Positions 1 through 11,436 are shown, numbered from the stretch's first letter. The stretch is 64,000 bases of DNA from Amyloporia xantha (GCA_036971615.1 JAYKKR010000012.1:992001-1056000), one strand, 5' to 3'. Numbers and translations: made by a program. Notes: generated from the letters alone by a model not told the origin.

Positions 1-1500
1 CACGTTCTCGCAGGAGGGCCAGGGCGCGGTTCTTACACGCGTTTGTCTTTGCTGGTCTGCTTCTGGTCTTCTTTCATGTCGGACTGAGGCACTTCAAGTC
101 GCTGCCTCATGCCTGGGTACGTTCAACTTCTCCTGCTGTAACGTCCACAAGCTCAACCCTAGCAAACCAGACCCACTGGGGGCACAGACAGTACGACACC
201 CACCTCATGCCGCCTCATCATCGAACCTGCAGCCGCCCAGCATCATGGACTTTCGACCCGGAGGATCGTTCCCCGGTTGAGCACTTCCACCATCTTGCCG
301 AGGCGTCGTTCGAGCTCCCGGTGTCGGCCGACACCCTGTTCTTCGCTGCTCAGGGTAGTTCGGCCCTTGCTCACGGAATCATCGAGATCGTAGACTCGTC
401 GGAGACATCTGACGTGGTCAAAGTCGACATCACGAGTTACTACAACGATGAGGACGACTTCCTGGGGCTCACACAAGCTTGCCTCCTCCACCCCGAAGAG
501 GGGAAGTACGGCGTTGGGATCTTTGTATGTAGCTCACGACTCACGGCAAGCGTCGTTGCTCACTTAACTTCACAGGCTCCCATGCACTGGCCGTATCACG
601 ACCAGTATCGCAAGGTTCGGTGGGAAGTCAAGGTCTACCTGCCCAAGTCCTCGGATGGTTCCCCGCTTTCGGTCAAGAAGCTCGAGACCGCCCTGCCTAC
701 CTTTTTGCATGAAGTTGGGGATCTCGCACACAGCGTGTTCTTTGATACGCTGCTATTACAGACTGCGAACGTGCCTGTGAATGTCAAGGTTAGTTGCATC
801 ACAGGACGATTTGTAAAGTCTGTAGCTAAAGTTTTGTCTTAGTCCGTCACAGGGCATATAATTGGTGTGAAAACCTCGAATGGGCCCATCAAAGGATCAT
901 TCAACACGTCGGAGAGTCTTGATCTGCGAACTTCGAACGCGCCTGTTTATGTCGGCGTCGGCCTATTGAACGAGGGAGCTGAAGCTCCTACCAGGCTATC
1001 TATCCAAACTTCCAATGGGTATGTGTTTCGATTTCCTATCTAATGTCTCGGTGTTCTCAATTTTGGCCACATTGATCCTTAGTCCTGTCGCCTCCAACAT
1101 GAGTCTGTACTCCACCTCCGAGAGCAAGACCGGCGGCACCTTCGTTGTGGACATCCGATCCTCAAACAGTCCGATGAACGTGGCAGTCATCGACGCGCCG
1201 GTGGACCACACCCTCTTCATGAAAGTGCACACGTCGAACTCGCCCGCGCACGTCGTCTTGCATGAGACTTACGAAGGCACGTTCGACCTGTCGTCGTCGC
1301 GGTTCTTCCAGCCGACCGTACACGCCGCCGAGGACGTGGAGGACCCAGCGGGCCGGGACCGCCACAGGAACGTTGTGTTGAAGAGGCTGAGTGGCGGCGT
1401 GGCTGAGGGGTCTGTCCAGTGGCTTCCTACAGATCGCGAGACACGTGTGGGGTGGGTCCAGATGTCGACATCTAACATGGGCATAGGTTTGTCGCTGTAA
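1..1500 (+). CDS. DUF7330-type surface protein, 5'-truncated (copy 1)
   Basis: Five exons can be placed: <1-116, 192-524, 576-788, 843-1018 and 1083-1500, with GT...AG introns of 75, 51, 54 and 64 nt that keep one frame. The start lies outside the window. Exon 1 encodes basic residues and then a hydrophobic stretch (FVFAGLLLVFFHVG), so a single N-terminal membrane anchor is likely. The body carries repeated short motifs of the kind TSNGPI, TSNAPV and SSNSPM, each preceding a beta-strand-like stretch. I know this pattern from basidiomycete DUF7330 proteins, which look like repetitive beta-helix/adhesin folds; no enzymatic role is known to me. A second copy lies at 32769-34678 on the other strand and supports the exon model. 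Function at the cell surface or wall is inference. Confidence 0.75.
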
Positions 1501-2286
1501 GGTTTCCGGCTGTTGAAAGGCTTTGGCAGTGTCTGTATTACGCCTATTTAAGTGCTGGTTGTCGACGATGGAATAGTGCTGAGAATTCGTGTAATCAATC
1601 TTTCTGTGAACGAGATTATCCTACTCAACGGTAATATATTGAATGTATACTTTCTCCTAAGTAGTGTGCCTTCGATTTGAGTAACGAGATCTGCTGCCGA
1701 GGGCTTGCAGACGGACTGAGATCGGTCAGAGGTATGACGGCTCGCTTGCGAATTTACGATCGCAAGGCGATCTCAATTTCATGTCTATTTGTTGCTTTCA
1801 CTATTCGACGTTTATTCTCCTCAACTGCAATGCGGAGTCACTTCTTGAGTCACTTCTGAAGGTGTCTCTCACTGACTACTTTTGTGTTCTATTCTCGGAT
1901 GTTTCATCACCGGAATGTTGAGTCTCGACAGGAACCATTTGGTAGCCACAGCGCATCAAGCCCATGATGGGTTCATACAACACAAGTTGCATTCAGTAAA
2001 CGGTCGTACCTCATATGCATCTAGCTGAAGCCGTCGACATCCCCGGGTTGCTGAGGGCAGGGCGTGTAACTGGTTTACGAACGACCGCCCAGAATAGCTC
2101 GTCACCGAAGATCACTGTTTCCAAGTGAAATCCCCGAAAGCTACACATCTTCGTAAGAATTATCTTCTCGCCCCGACACTGCTTCTCCTGGGAATACTCT
2201 CCCAGCGCGATTTGCATGATTATGGCAATATAAGCTGTCATGGGGCGTGTGTCGTGCGCTGCAGGCTTCCCCATTCTTTCTTCCCC
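1501..2286. other. gene-poor stretch after copy 1 of the DUF7330 gene
   Basis: Only short, unsupported reading frames are present. It is AT-richer than the flanking genes and probably holds the 3' UTR of the upstream gene and the former promoter of the aspartic protease pseudogene. I see no repeat or RNA gene. Confidence 0.5.
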
Positions 2287-4538
2287 ATGTTCTTTCTCTC
2301 TCTTCTTTTTCTTTTTGCGGGCTCCAGTTGCGCTCTCAGTATCCCATTTACTCATCGTGCTGCGAACCACTCAGCGACTGTCTCTTTGGACCCACATTCA
2401 TGGGAATTCAGGCTGGTCCAACGTCGACAATTACCTGCATTCAGCAACAATATATCCCTTTCAAGCATGTGGCGCCCGATCGCACAAGCTTGAGCTATAC
2501 TGAATGCATATATTAGGTCCAGATTGACTCTGGGGGTTCTGATTTATTGGTGAAACGGAAGTGGTCGCTCTGAGCGGTGTGACTGATACCGGGCTCAACG
2601 GCAGCATAACATGTGAGTATGTCGTTAGACTTCGTTGTGCGATGAAATACAACAACTGAACATGTACCAGGGATAAGACAGCCGTCAGCCGCCCAATTTT
2701 CTTGGCCAACGTGACACTAGGTGCCTTCACGGTCGACGGGCAGGCTATGAGTAAGTCGTCGGATCGAGAATCATTAAGATCAAGCTCATGAATCCTCCCT
2801 ACAATCAACGCACCAGGCACAAATACGAATGAGGCTGGCGTGGACTCTGGTTTGCTTGGGGTTGGCCCGTGCGTCTGGCCTGTGCACGGTCTTGTCGTAT
2901 CGCGCCGTTGACGCGAAATGCGCATCAGACCAGCAGCATCGGTAATTTACCACTATGCCATTAGGCATAGATGGTGTACCTTTTATGAGCAACGTTGGTC
3001 ACTGTTGTGCGTCATACATGCTCCTAACGGCTAAAAATCATTTCGGCAGCTGTTGAGACTTCTCAAGCGAGCCGAGCTTCATTACATTCCTGCTGGCACG
3101 TTCATATCTTGGCCTTTCAGAGGGAGGTGTCATGACCATTTGTGGGTGTTTTCGTCAAATGCACATGAAGGTACTGATTCACCGCATTCACAGCCGAGCT
3201 CGTCTAAAAGTATACTGCCATTACTGATGCGCCCAAGCTTCCTGTTGTGTTCTTTGAGTTATGGATAACATACATGGACGGCGTGGACGTGAATGGCCAA
3301 TTATCACCTGGCAATTCCTTCAGGTAAGTTGGGCGTTGACATACTTTGGATGTTTCCTTGATTTCATTTGACACGATTTTACCAACAGTGCCAAAGGGCT
3401 GACTTCGCAGCCCAGAAAGGATCAGGTCTCGATCCTTCTTGATACGGGCACATCTTTGGGTCGGTGCACCCTTCTGATTACAATATGAATGATAGTTGAC
3501 GGTACTCTCGTCGCAAGCTTATGCACCTCCGTAATACGTCGACGCAATGTACAAAAATATGCCAGGTGCCGTCTTCAACAAATCGTTGAACGCCTATGGG
3601 CTTCCGTGTGACACGAAGATGAACATCAGCATGCTGTTTGGATTCGTGATCGTCGAAGTACGAACTGTTCTCACTGTGCTTACTACTGCTTTCCAGCAGC
3701 TCAAACAAGTATTCCATCAACCCAGTTGACGCGGCTTGGCTAAATATCAACTCTGACGGCAGCTTCTACTGCTATGGATCATTTGCCATGATGTTCTTCA
3801 GCGGATGAAGGTATCTATACGAGTGTCGCATATGTAAGAATGGAGATCACTCTTACCGACTCCTCTTAGATTTCACTTTGGGTGACGTTTTCATGCGGAA
3901 CGTGTACACCCTCTTGAACTACGGTAGCAATTTCACCGAGCATGGCACAGAACCAGCTTACACGCAAATCCTTAGCGTAAGCATTATTGTTGTACCTCTC
4001 GTCCATGGTACTAACTCACGACTGTAGATCACTGATGCCGATGAAGCATAGGCCGAAGTTGACTACCTAATTGTCGAACGACTGCTGCAGTCGGAATACG
4101 CTGTCTTTGCACGCTCGACGTCGAGCGCTCACGCGGCCTCGAAGATTATTTCCTTCTCCATCGTTTCGCCGAGCTCGTCCGCTACTGTCTCTGGTTCCAT
4201 CACAGCCACATCTTCCTCTACATGCGGGGACACTTACCTCTGCAACGAGTGGCTTGATGGCTCCTAAAAAGCTCGGTGTTGACCTCTCTGCCGACGCTCA
4301 GTCAGGCATCTCGAACTCCTTCAATGTTGATTGGAGAGCGCTCAAGCGCAACTCGTACATCATCATTGGTCTTCTCGTGATCGTGCTGCTGCTTCTCTTG
4401 GGCATCGTTATCAACCTCATCTCGTCGATGAGCAACCGGTACAAGCAGGTGCCGACGGTTATTCCGTCATCGTATGAATTCGAGAACGAAGCGTGCTCGA
4501 CGCCGTATGATGACCCTGGGCGGCCGCTGCGATCGTGA
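2287..4538 (+). pseudogene. decayed secreted/membrane aspartic protease (pepsin family A1)
   Basis: An ATG at 2287 opens a signal-peptide-like sequence (MFFLSLLFLFAGSS). Around 2522 a DSGGSDLLV segment matches the first catalytic motif, and around 3427 the segment VSILLDTGTS matches the second catalytic Asp motif of pepsin-like enzymes. Between and after them are family-like pieces: TDTGLNGSIT, WITYMDGVDVN, LNAYGLPCDTKMNISM, NSDGSFYCYGSF and LGDVFMRNVYTLLNYG. The tail at 4258-4538 ends in one strong transmembrane helix (IIIGLLVIVLLLLLGIVINL), so the ancestor was probably membrane-anchored. The pieces lie in different frames and several exon candidates hold in-frame stops, for example near 2573, 3806 and 4048. 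Intron-like spacers remain. I call it a pseudogene; unpolished sequence could explain part of the damage but not the internal stops. Confidence 0.7.
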
Positions 4539-4957
4539 AGGTGCTCTCTCGCTTATGATCGGTTTTGAATTTTCGGACGCGCTCTGTCGGGACTAGTATT
4601 CTATTCTATTCACGTATCGTGATTTTCTTCTCTTGTTTTACAATACAAGGTTACTCTGTCATTAGTGTAGGCAGCTGATTGCAGACTCGTAGACTACACA
4701 TGGGCGCTTTGCGACTCTTCAACGAGTTATCAGGGACTAGCGACAAGCGGTCGCAGTGCATTAAAGGTCTGAACGTGTTGTATGTGAACAAGTATTATAT
4801 TCAACAGTACGCGCAAGGGATGGCACGGGCATGGTGGCATAGTGGGATGTACTTGAGTCTTTGAATGACCGTCATCCGAAAGCTCTTCGTGGTGGTCTTT
4901 ACATAAAGAGCCCTGTAGAGTAATAATTATCACATACTCGTCGCTATACCTCCCCTG
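4539..4957. other. intergenic, left flank of the Copia element
   Basis: AT-rich, with only short unsupported frames. It probably holds the 3' UTR of the protease pseudogene. It ends in CCCTG at 4953-4957, the left copy of the 5-bp target duplication of the Copia element. Confidence 0.6.
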
Positions 4958-5277
4958 TGTTGAGCGCAGACTATAGAGGAGAGGAGGCTAATCCGTCTTG
5001 TATTCTAGTGGGCTGTAAGGCCTGGCTTATATACATGCATGAAAGGCTCCTTAGTAATCGTATCTAGAAACCTATAGAATATCTGAGTAAGATATGAAGT
5101 CATAATGAAATCATAGTGGAGATTTCTTAGTAAGAAAGTGGAGCCTATGAAGTAAGACAAGAGCATACTATGGAATGTCATAGAACATCATAGAAATGAG
5201 TAAGTACTCATCAGGAAAAATCTCCCTTACTTATTAGAGCTCATTGAATACTTACCATTCTTATCCAACTTATATGT

Positions 5278-5430
5278 CTCTTATTCTACTCATCTGATTC
5301 TTATTGACTGCTAATCTATCTCACACATCTCTAATTCCACTCATCAGATTCTTACTGAATGCTCATCTATCTTATATTTCTCTAATCCTACTCATCAGAT
5401 TCTTATTGAGTGCTAATTTATCTCAAGATG
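5278..5430 (+). repeat. three 51-bp tandem repeats inside the TIR element
   Basis: Units begin at 5278, 5329 and 5380. Each holds a core close to CTCATCAGATTCTTA followed by TG(A/C)(G/A)TGCT and ATCTATCTCA-like sequence. The core CTCATCAG repeats the terminal CATCAG of the element, so the array may be an internal set of end-like binding sites. Confidence 0.75.
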
Positions 5431-5820
5431 CTAATCAAACTCTCAGAAAGTTGTTATGAGATCTTCCAATTGCTCACTTACTTCAGCTGTGCTGTGCTAG
5501 TAACTAGTATGGACTAGATATGTAGAATGAGCACCATAATAAACAAGCCTTTGTATTTATAGACTTACATTGTACTCCTTGAACAAGGTCACAAAGATAC
5601 ACCTTAAGAAATTATTCTTTTTTTATCTCAATCTAAGAAAGAAAATACTGCAAAAAGTACTTGCATTTGATAGAGAGCCTTCTATTTAGCCAGAAAAATA
5701 AAGTGGAGATATAATTGCATCAAATGTCTATGGAGGAGTATAGCAGCAGCCAAGCAACAAAAAGACACAACTCATCATACTCAGGAAGGCTTATATTGAT
5801 GAGAGTGAGTTAGAAAAGAT

Positions 5821-5940
5821 GTGGACTTGTGGTGTAGTGGTAAAGTGCTACAGGTCATGCCTTATAAGGCAATCAATTCTGAGAGGTCACTGGTTCAATC
5901 CTGTGAGGTGGCAGAAGATACTTATTTTTTACATTTTTAT
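5821..5940 (+). ncRNA. tRNA-like Pol III unit (A box, B box, T6 terminator)
   Basis: TGGTGTAGTGG at 5830-5840 matches the A-box consensus TRGYNNARNNG exactly. GGTTCAATCC at 5892-5901 matches the B-box GGTTCRANNCC core. The spacing of about 50 nt is normal for a tRNA, and a T6 run at 5935-5940 would terminate Pol III. The arms do not fold into a clean tRNA: the T stem has mismatches and the middle is a GCCTTATAAGGC palindrome. I read it as a tRNA-derived, SINE-like unit or tRNA pseudogene rather than a working tRNA. Confidence 0.55.
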
Positions 5941-6274
5941 TCCAACCTTCTGTTATCAACCTGTCATTGCTAATGGCATAAAGACACTCTTTAATTGATG
6001 ATTTTCACCATTTGGTAAGCAACATTGTTTTTCCTTCCTCTCACTTAGTTCTTATCAAGTACTCATGAGTACTCATTATGCACTTATGATGCTTATCTGA
6101 GAGGCGATTAGCAAGTGGGTAAAATAATAAGTACTTATGACACTTATGTGACTTATGTGACTTTTTTATCTCAACAAGTGCTAATAAGAGCTAATAAGTA
6201 AGGGAGATTTTCCCTGATGCTGACTACCAAGTATGGAAGTGCGACTACTATAGTTGGAAACTGATTGTTCAACA

Positions 6275-6284
6275 CTCCCACTCA
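6275..6284 (-). other. polypurine tract of the Copia element
   Basis: Directly upstream of the 3' LTR on the coding (minus) strand the sequence reads GTTGAGTGGGAG. A purine-rich run abutting the 3' LTR is the expected primer site for plus-strand DNA synthesis. Confidence 0.65.
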
Positions 6285-6300
6285 ACTAGATAGTCGCTAA

Positions 6301-9300
6301 CTACTCTAGTCCAAGACTATGTACAAATTTCTCATGAATAGAGAAAGATAAATTCTTAGTAAGGATATCGGCCCTTTGCTCAGCAGTAGGTACAAAGAAA
6401 AGATCGACATGACCGTTTTCAATGAACTCTCTGCAAAAGTGGTACCGTATATCAATGTGCTTGGTTCTTCTGTCATGAGCTGGATTAACCGCAAGAAAAA
6501 TGCTACCATTATTATCAATGCATAAAGGTGTGGCATTTTGCGGCTTAAAACCAATCTCAGACTGAAGAGTCCGAAGCCAGGCTAATTGTCGACAAGAGTC
6601 GGACAACGCCATGTACTCTGCTTCTGTTGAAGACAGAGCGACAGTCTTTGTCGCCGCGAGACCCATGAAATAGCAGCATCTGCCATAAAGAAGACAAAGC
6701 CACTAGTTGAATGCCTATCGTCCTTGTTCTCAGCCCAATCAGAGTCAGAATAACCTATGAGTCCAGATAATCCGCTGCCTTTGTAGCAAAGCCGAAGTGA
6801 ACGTGAGCCGTTCAAATAACGAAGAATATATTGTGTGGCTTTATAATGTTGCATTGTAGGCTTAGCAGAATATTGGGAAAGGCGATTAACTGCATAGGCT
6901 ATATCTGGACGAGTGCCTAAGGCGATCCACAAAAGTGAACCAATGAGCTGTTGGTACTTTGAACGAAGGGCGGCATCAACTTCATATGAAGGATCTGCTT
7001 TGACAAGATGTACGCCAAATGGAAGGGGAGTTCGTGTGGGTGCTGCATCTAGCATTTGGAATCGCTCGAGTGTCTCTTCAATGTATTTAGACTGATCAAG
7101 CCAAATATTTCTGGATGATCTATCTCGAGTAATCCGCATGCCTAGAAAAGATTCTACAGGTCCAAGATCACGAACATTAAATCGCTTCTGAAGACAACCT
7201 TTGAGCCATGTAATCTGACGCCGATCAGACCCAATTGGCAATAGATCGTCAACATATACGACAAGTATTAAATCCCCCCATGATGACGATACACATAAAT
7301 ACCCGCATCAGAATATGTACGTGTGAACCCTAATTCCAACAACGCATTGTGGAGTTTTTATTCCACTGTCTGCCAGCCTGTTTAAGACCATAAATAGCCT
7401 TCAAAAGACGACAAACTTTGTGTTCCTGACCAGGGACTTTAAATCCTTCTGGTTGCTCCATATATATCTCCTCGTCTAATTCGCCATATAAGAATGCTGT
7501 CTTTACATCCATAGCCTCTACCTCCCAATCATTAAGAGCAGCATGGGCGAGTAAGAATCTTATAGATTCAAAACGAGCGACAGGGGAGAATATTTCATCA
7601 TAATCGATGCCTTTGACCTGTTTAAAGCCTTTGGCTACAAGCCGAGCTTTGTATCTACCACCAGGTTTAATAGTGTAAACCCAACGACAAGGTACTGCCT
7701 TACGTCCAGGAGGTAAGTCTACTAACTCCCATGTACCATTCTCCATTTGAGAGTCTATCTCTTCCTGCATAGCGGCCTCCCACTGAGTCCGATCAGGGCG
7801 AGAGATCGCTTCCTGATAAGATTGTGGAAAAGGTCCGTACTGAGGATCGGCGTTGAGAATAAACTCTACTGGAAGATCTGAGATGAGATTCTCCATGACG
7901 TCAGGTAAACCACCTCCTTGATCAATGTCACGCTGTATAGCTGCAGGGTGACGATCACCATACGCATTGTCAGGCCGTGGTGGAGGTCTACCAGCGGTTG
8001 ACCGAGTAGAGCGTCTAGGTACAAATGGAGGAGGTTGTGGAACTGGAGGCTCATCTGGAGAAGGTGGACGAGGTGGAGGAGATGGGTTTCTAGGCAGTTC
8101 TGGTGGTGGTCCCGGATGTGGAGGCAAGTCAGCATCCGGTTCAGGCCTATTAGCATCATCATCACCAAGCGGCAGGGCCGGCTGTGGTGCTGGAGCTACA
8201 GGAACGGGCGGCTCATGCGGTTGTTGGGCAGCGGGAATAGGATTCGCACTTTTGTTCGGAAAGGATCTCTCATTGAATACCGCATCACGCGATAAAACAA
8301 TGGAGCGGCTATCTTTATCCTAGAATCGATACCCCTTTGATCCAGGTTCATAGCCGACGAACACCATAGGTTTAGCTCGAGCCGTGAGCTTATCCTGGCG
8401 TCGCTCCTTCTGAACATGTACATAGGCTAGGCATCCAAAGACTCTAAAGTACGACACATCTGGAACAGTACCATTCCATAATTCAATGGGAGTACGCCAG
8501 TGTGCTCTGCGGAATGGCTGACGATTGTAAATATGAACGGCAGTTTCAACAGCAAGTTTCCAGAAGCCTGTGGATAAACCAGCATGATGACGCATAGCTT
8601 CTGCTTTTTCTACAATAGTTTGCTGCCAATGTTCTGCACGTCCATTCTGTTGTGGACTTTGTGGCATAGATGCCTCGCGCTCAATACCATTTTCATGTAA
8701 ATATTGTGTGAACTCTTCACCCATAAATTCTCCTCCTCTGTCAGAGCGGAAACGCTTAAGTCGCGTAGAAAGCTGAGTTTCCCCCATGCTCGATAACTTT
8801 TAAAGCAGGTGAGAGCATCAGATTTCCGCTTAAGGTAATACATGACACCAAATGAGGAGAAGTCGTCGAGAAATGTGACGCAATATTTGAAACCATCAAT
8901 AGACAGAGATGGCATCTCGACGAGATCTGAGTGAATAAGTTCCAATGGTTTAGATGCGCGAGTAGAAGAGAGTGGGAACGGTTGTCTGTGGGACTTGCCA
9001 AGCGCACAACCAGCACAAGGATCAGACTTTGGTGCTGAAGAAAGACTATTTGGTGCGCCATTAACATGATTAGGCAATTGACAAATTGTGTTACGTCCCG
9101 CATGACCAAACCATTGATGCCACAAGTCATAGTCAGCTTCCACAGATTGCAGAGTCTGAGGCCGGGTGTTTGGATGAAACACTTTGGTTTCAAGCCAATA
9201 GAAACCTGAACCATCATGGCTTGATCGCGCAGTGAGGATTAGGTTCTCACCCGGTTTGGAGCCTGCCCAGAAATTCATAGTGTCCCCATGGGCACTATAG

Positions 9301-10543
9301 CAGCCTCCTTGGTCAATAATGGTACGTGGAGCAAAGAAACGATGAGACGCTTCAGGAATATAGAGGACAGATTTAAGAGTCAGGTTGACAATGATTCTGT
9401 CACTATTCTGATGTCGCAGAAGAACTATTCCAACACCTTTGATATCTATGGTCTTATCTGCGCCGGCTAAGTGCGCATGACCAGGTACTGGAAATTCATG
9501 ATAGTGATCAAAATCTTCAAAGACGTTTGTGACATGTGAAGTACAACCCGAGTCAACCATCCATCTTGCGATCTCATCTCCCACATGGTACAGGGAAAGG
9601 TCAATTGATTTGGACGAAGAAGATGCTACCGTTACATCTGGTACAGATTCTATAAGAAGATTATTGACTTTTGCACCAGAATTCTGTCCCTGTCCTTGTG
9701 AAGCTCCATTATTACCATTATTTTGACCATGATTCTGTCCACTTCCTTTATTATTTCCTCCTTGATTACCGCCTTGCTTGCCCTTGCCTTTGCCCTGCTT
9801 ATTCCCCTTTTGAGGTGGCTTTCCATCAGGCCAATGGTTCTCAGTCGAATGATTAGTCTTCCCACAGATATTACATTTCTTTGGGAGACGAGTAGTCAAC
9901 AAGACGCGAGAGACATTAGCATTTTTAGAGGCCTGACGTCTAGCTTCTTCCTCAATAATTTTGGGGATGACATCTGCTGGTTTAAGTGTAGAAAGATCTG
10001 TAACTGTAGCCAGCAGAGTCGAAGCAATGGTCTGATAAGAATTGGGCAAGGCGTTGACAATAATGAGGGCAGCAAATTGATCTGAGATGGCAATCCCAGC
10101 ATCAACGGTACGACTACGAATTTCCTCAAGTGCTGTTATCTGAGGGCGAAGAGGTTGGGCATCGTCAAAGCGAGTATTGAATAATTGTTGAAAGTAGACG
10201 AATGCACCAACAGCACCAGGTTTGGCATACTGATCTTTAATTGCTTTCCATGCTGCAGCAGCAGTGGTAGTATTGCCAATGAGGATTTGTAGCGAGGAGG
10301 AAATATAGATGGTCATCAAACCAAGTGCCTTGTCATTTTTCTCATCCCAAGCAGCCTGGATTGTAGGGAGGTCTTCTCCAGCAGCTGCAGCAGTAGGACG
10401 AGGAAGAGGTGTGCCTGAATTCCCTTCACAATGTTCCAGGAACCAGACCATCTAAAAACACCTCGCATGGCGTTAGACCAGGCAATATAGTTTGTGCCAT
10501 CAAAAATGGGAATGGTGGAGGTAGGAATCTTGGAGGGATCCAT
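6301..10543 (-). CDS. Copia Gag-Pol polyprotein, reading frame interrupted
   Basis: Starts at the ATG at 10543 (MDPSKIPTS). In order: Gag; zinc knuckle CNICGKTNHSTENH, which ends in His where the usual knuckle has Cys (CX2CX4HX4H); protease motif VDSGCTSH; pre-integrase LWHQWFGH with CAGCALGK; integrase core with HSDLV, FLDDFS and the SDRGGEF/NGRAEH segments; reverse transcriptase with the YVDDL catalytic motif at about 7255; RNase H with DSDWA and SSTEAEY; then the conserved tail ADILTK. The frame shifts by one missing base at each of 10422-10424, 8781-8785, 7355-7359, 7274-7279 and 6646-6648, all homopolymer runs, and there is one TAG at 8320-8322 where a Trp (GYRFW) is expected. With those corrected on paper the polyprotein would be continuous. 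It is either a sequencing artefact or a copy mobilised in trans. Confidence 0.9.
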
Positions 10544-11418
10544 GGCAATCAGAATAAAATGTCAGGGCGAGTGTCAGACTGAAGGAGATAGGCGATGGAA
10601 GGTGATCGAGGAATTGATTGAAGAATTGATGGAGGCGATCGATCTGGTTTAACCTCTAACTTCTTGATCAAAAGGATCGGATCGAAGAAGTATAGCCCAA
10701 AATGTAATGGAGAGGTTTGGAAAGTACTCTTCACTGTCAGTGTGACTAAGAGAGTTACTTTCAATATTGTATGGAAAATAACCAAGATCGTCGCTTGTAA
10801 GACCACCAATATAATCACCTGCGTAAGGGAATTTCCAGCTATAATCTGTTGGGTAGACAGATATAAGCTGTACTTGCTCTGGTGAAGATCCCTCTGAGTC
10901 GCCTGACTGAGATTGATCTGCCACTGGATCAGCTGCTTCTGATGAAGAAGTCAACGTCTCTAGCTCAAAGATGGACACTTATTGAAGTGAACCTTTGTCC
11001 CAGCTAGCCGAAATAGCCAAGACGCAGGGTAGAGTCGAGGGAAGTGAGCGATCGAGACGAGACTATGCCGCAGAGGGTATTGCCCAAGGCCTAGCTAGCT
11101 ACTGTATAGTACTTCTATCTACAGCTACCTATGGAGCCGCAGAGTTTTGTTTCGCAGTTGCCTGAGGGCCCTGTTACGCCTTTGACTATTTCGCGTAAGG
11201 TGCCTTATTCCCAGGAGAGGATTTGGACCTCTAAGAGCCGCCCACTGAAGTGCAGACTCCCAAGAGTTCGTCACAAAACTGAGGACTGTGTACTTACGTA
11301 GTCTACTAAGGGGCCTTATAAGAAGAAGGCAATAGAAGGGGTAAATGCGCAAAAGAGAAAGTGAAAGCGCAAATAGAAGAGTGAAGACAGATGACTGCAC
11401 AGTAGTCAGACAGATTAG
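10544..11418 (-). other. 5' leader of the Copia element
   Basis: About 875 nt between the primer-binding site and the Gag ATG on the minus strand. It should contain the packaging signal. No AUG-initiated frame of note is present: the 109-codon frame at 10649-10978 has no ATG. Confidence 0.6.
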
Positions 11419-11436
11419 AGCGCGGGGCTCATAACC
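11419..11436 (-). other. primer-binding site: half-tRNA (initiator Met) type
   Basis: Immediately next to the 5' LTR, with no spacer, the plus strand reads AGCGCGGGGCTCATAACC. This is the anticodon-arm sequence of eukaryotic initiator tRNA-Met (GCGC..GGGCTCATAACC), so the minus-strand genomic RNA would pair with the internal part of the tRNA and not with its CCA end. Priming by a cleaved initiator-tRNA half is known for Copia and Ty5 elements. Confidence 0.8.

Larger units (their letters stand above)
5209..6219. mobile_element. 1,011-bp non-autonomous TIR element inserted in the Copia LTR
   Basis: The ends are inverted repeats of about 29 bp with one mismatch: the left end begins CATCAGGAAAAATCTCCC and the right end is the reverse complement of CATCAGGGAAAATCTCCC. 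Comparison with the intact LTR gives exact boundaries and a 2-bp target duplication, CT (5207-5208 and 6220-6221). There is no transposase-like reading frame. Inside are three 51-bp direct repeats near the left end, an AT-rich middle and a Pol III-type unit at about 5821-5940. The superfamily is unknown: 2-bp CT duplications with these ends do not match a family I recognise. It is younger than the Copia insertion because it sits inside one LTR only. Confidence 0.88.
4958..6274 (-). repeat. left (3') LTR of the Copia element, split by a TIR insertion
   Basis: Matches 11437-11740 over its full 304 bp once the insertion at 5209-6219 and a duplicated CT are removed. Its left part is 4958-5208 and its right part 6220-6274. 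It should carry the element's terminator and, in this position, is the downstream LTR relative to the coding strand. Confidence 0.93.

Noticed and set aside
5278..5430. CRISPR-like array (three spaced repeats)
   Set aside because: The 51-bp units are contiguous tandem repeats without spacers, in a eukaryotic transposon.
5821..5925. Functional tRNA gene
   Set aside because: A and B boxes are good, but the T stem is mismatched and no clean cloverleaf or anticodon arm forms.
10649..10978. 109-codon acidic frame in the Copia leader, as an upstream ORF
   Set aside because: It has no ATG; a stop lies just before its GTG.
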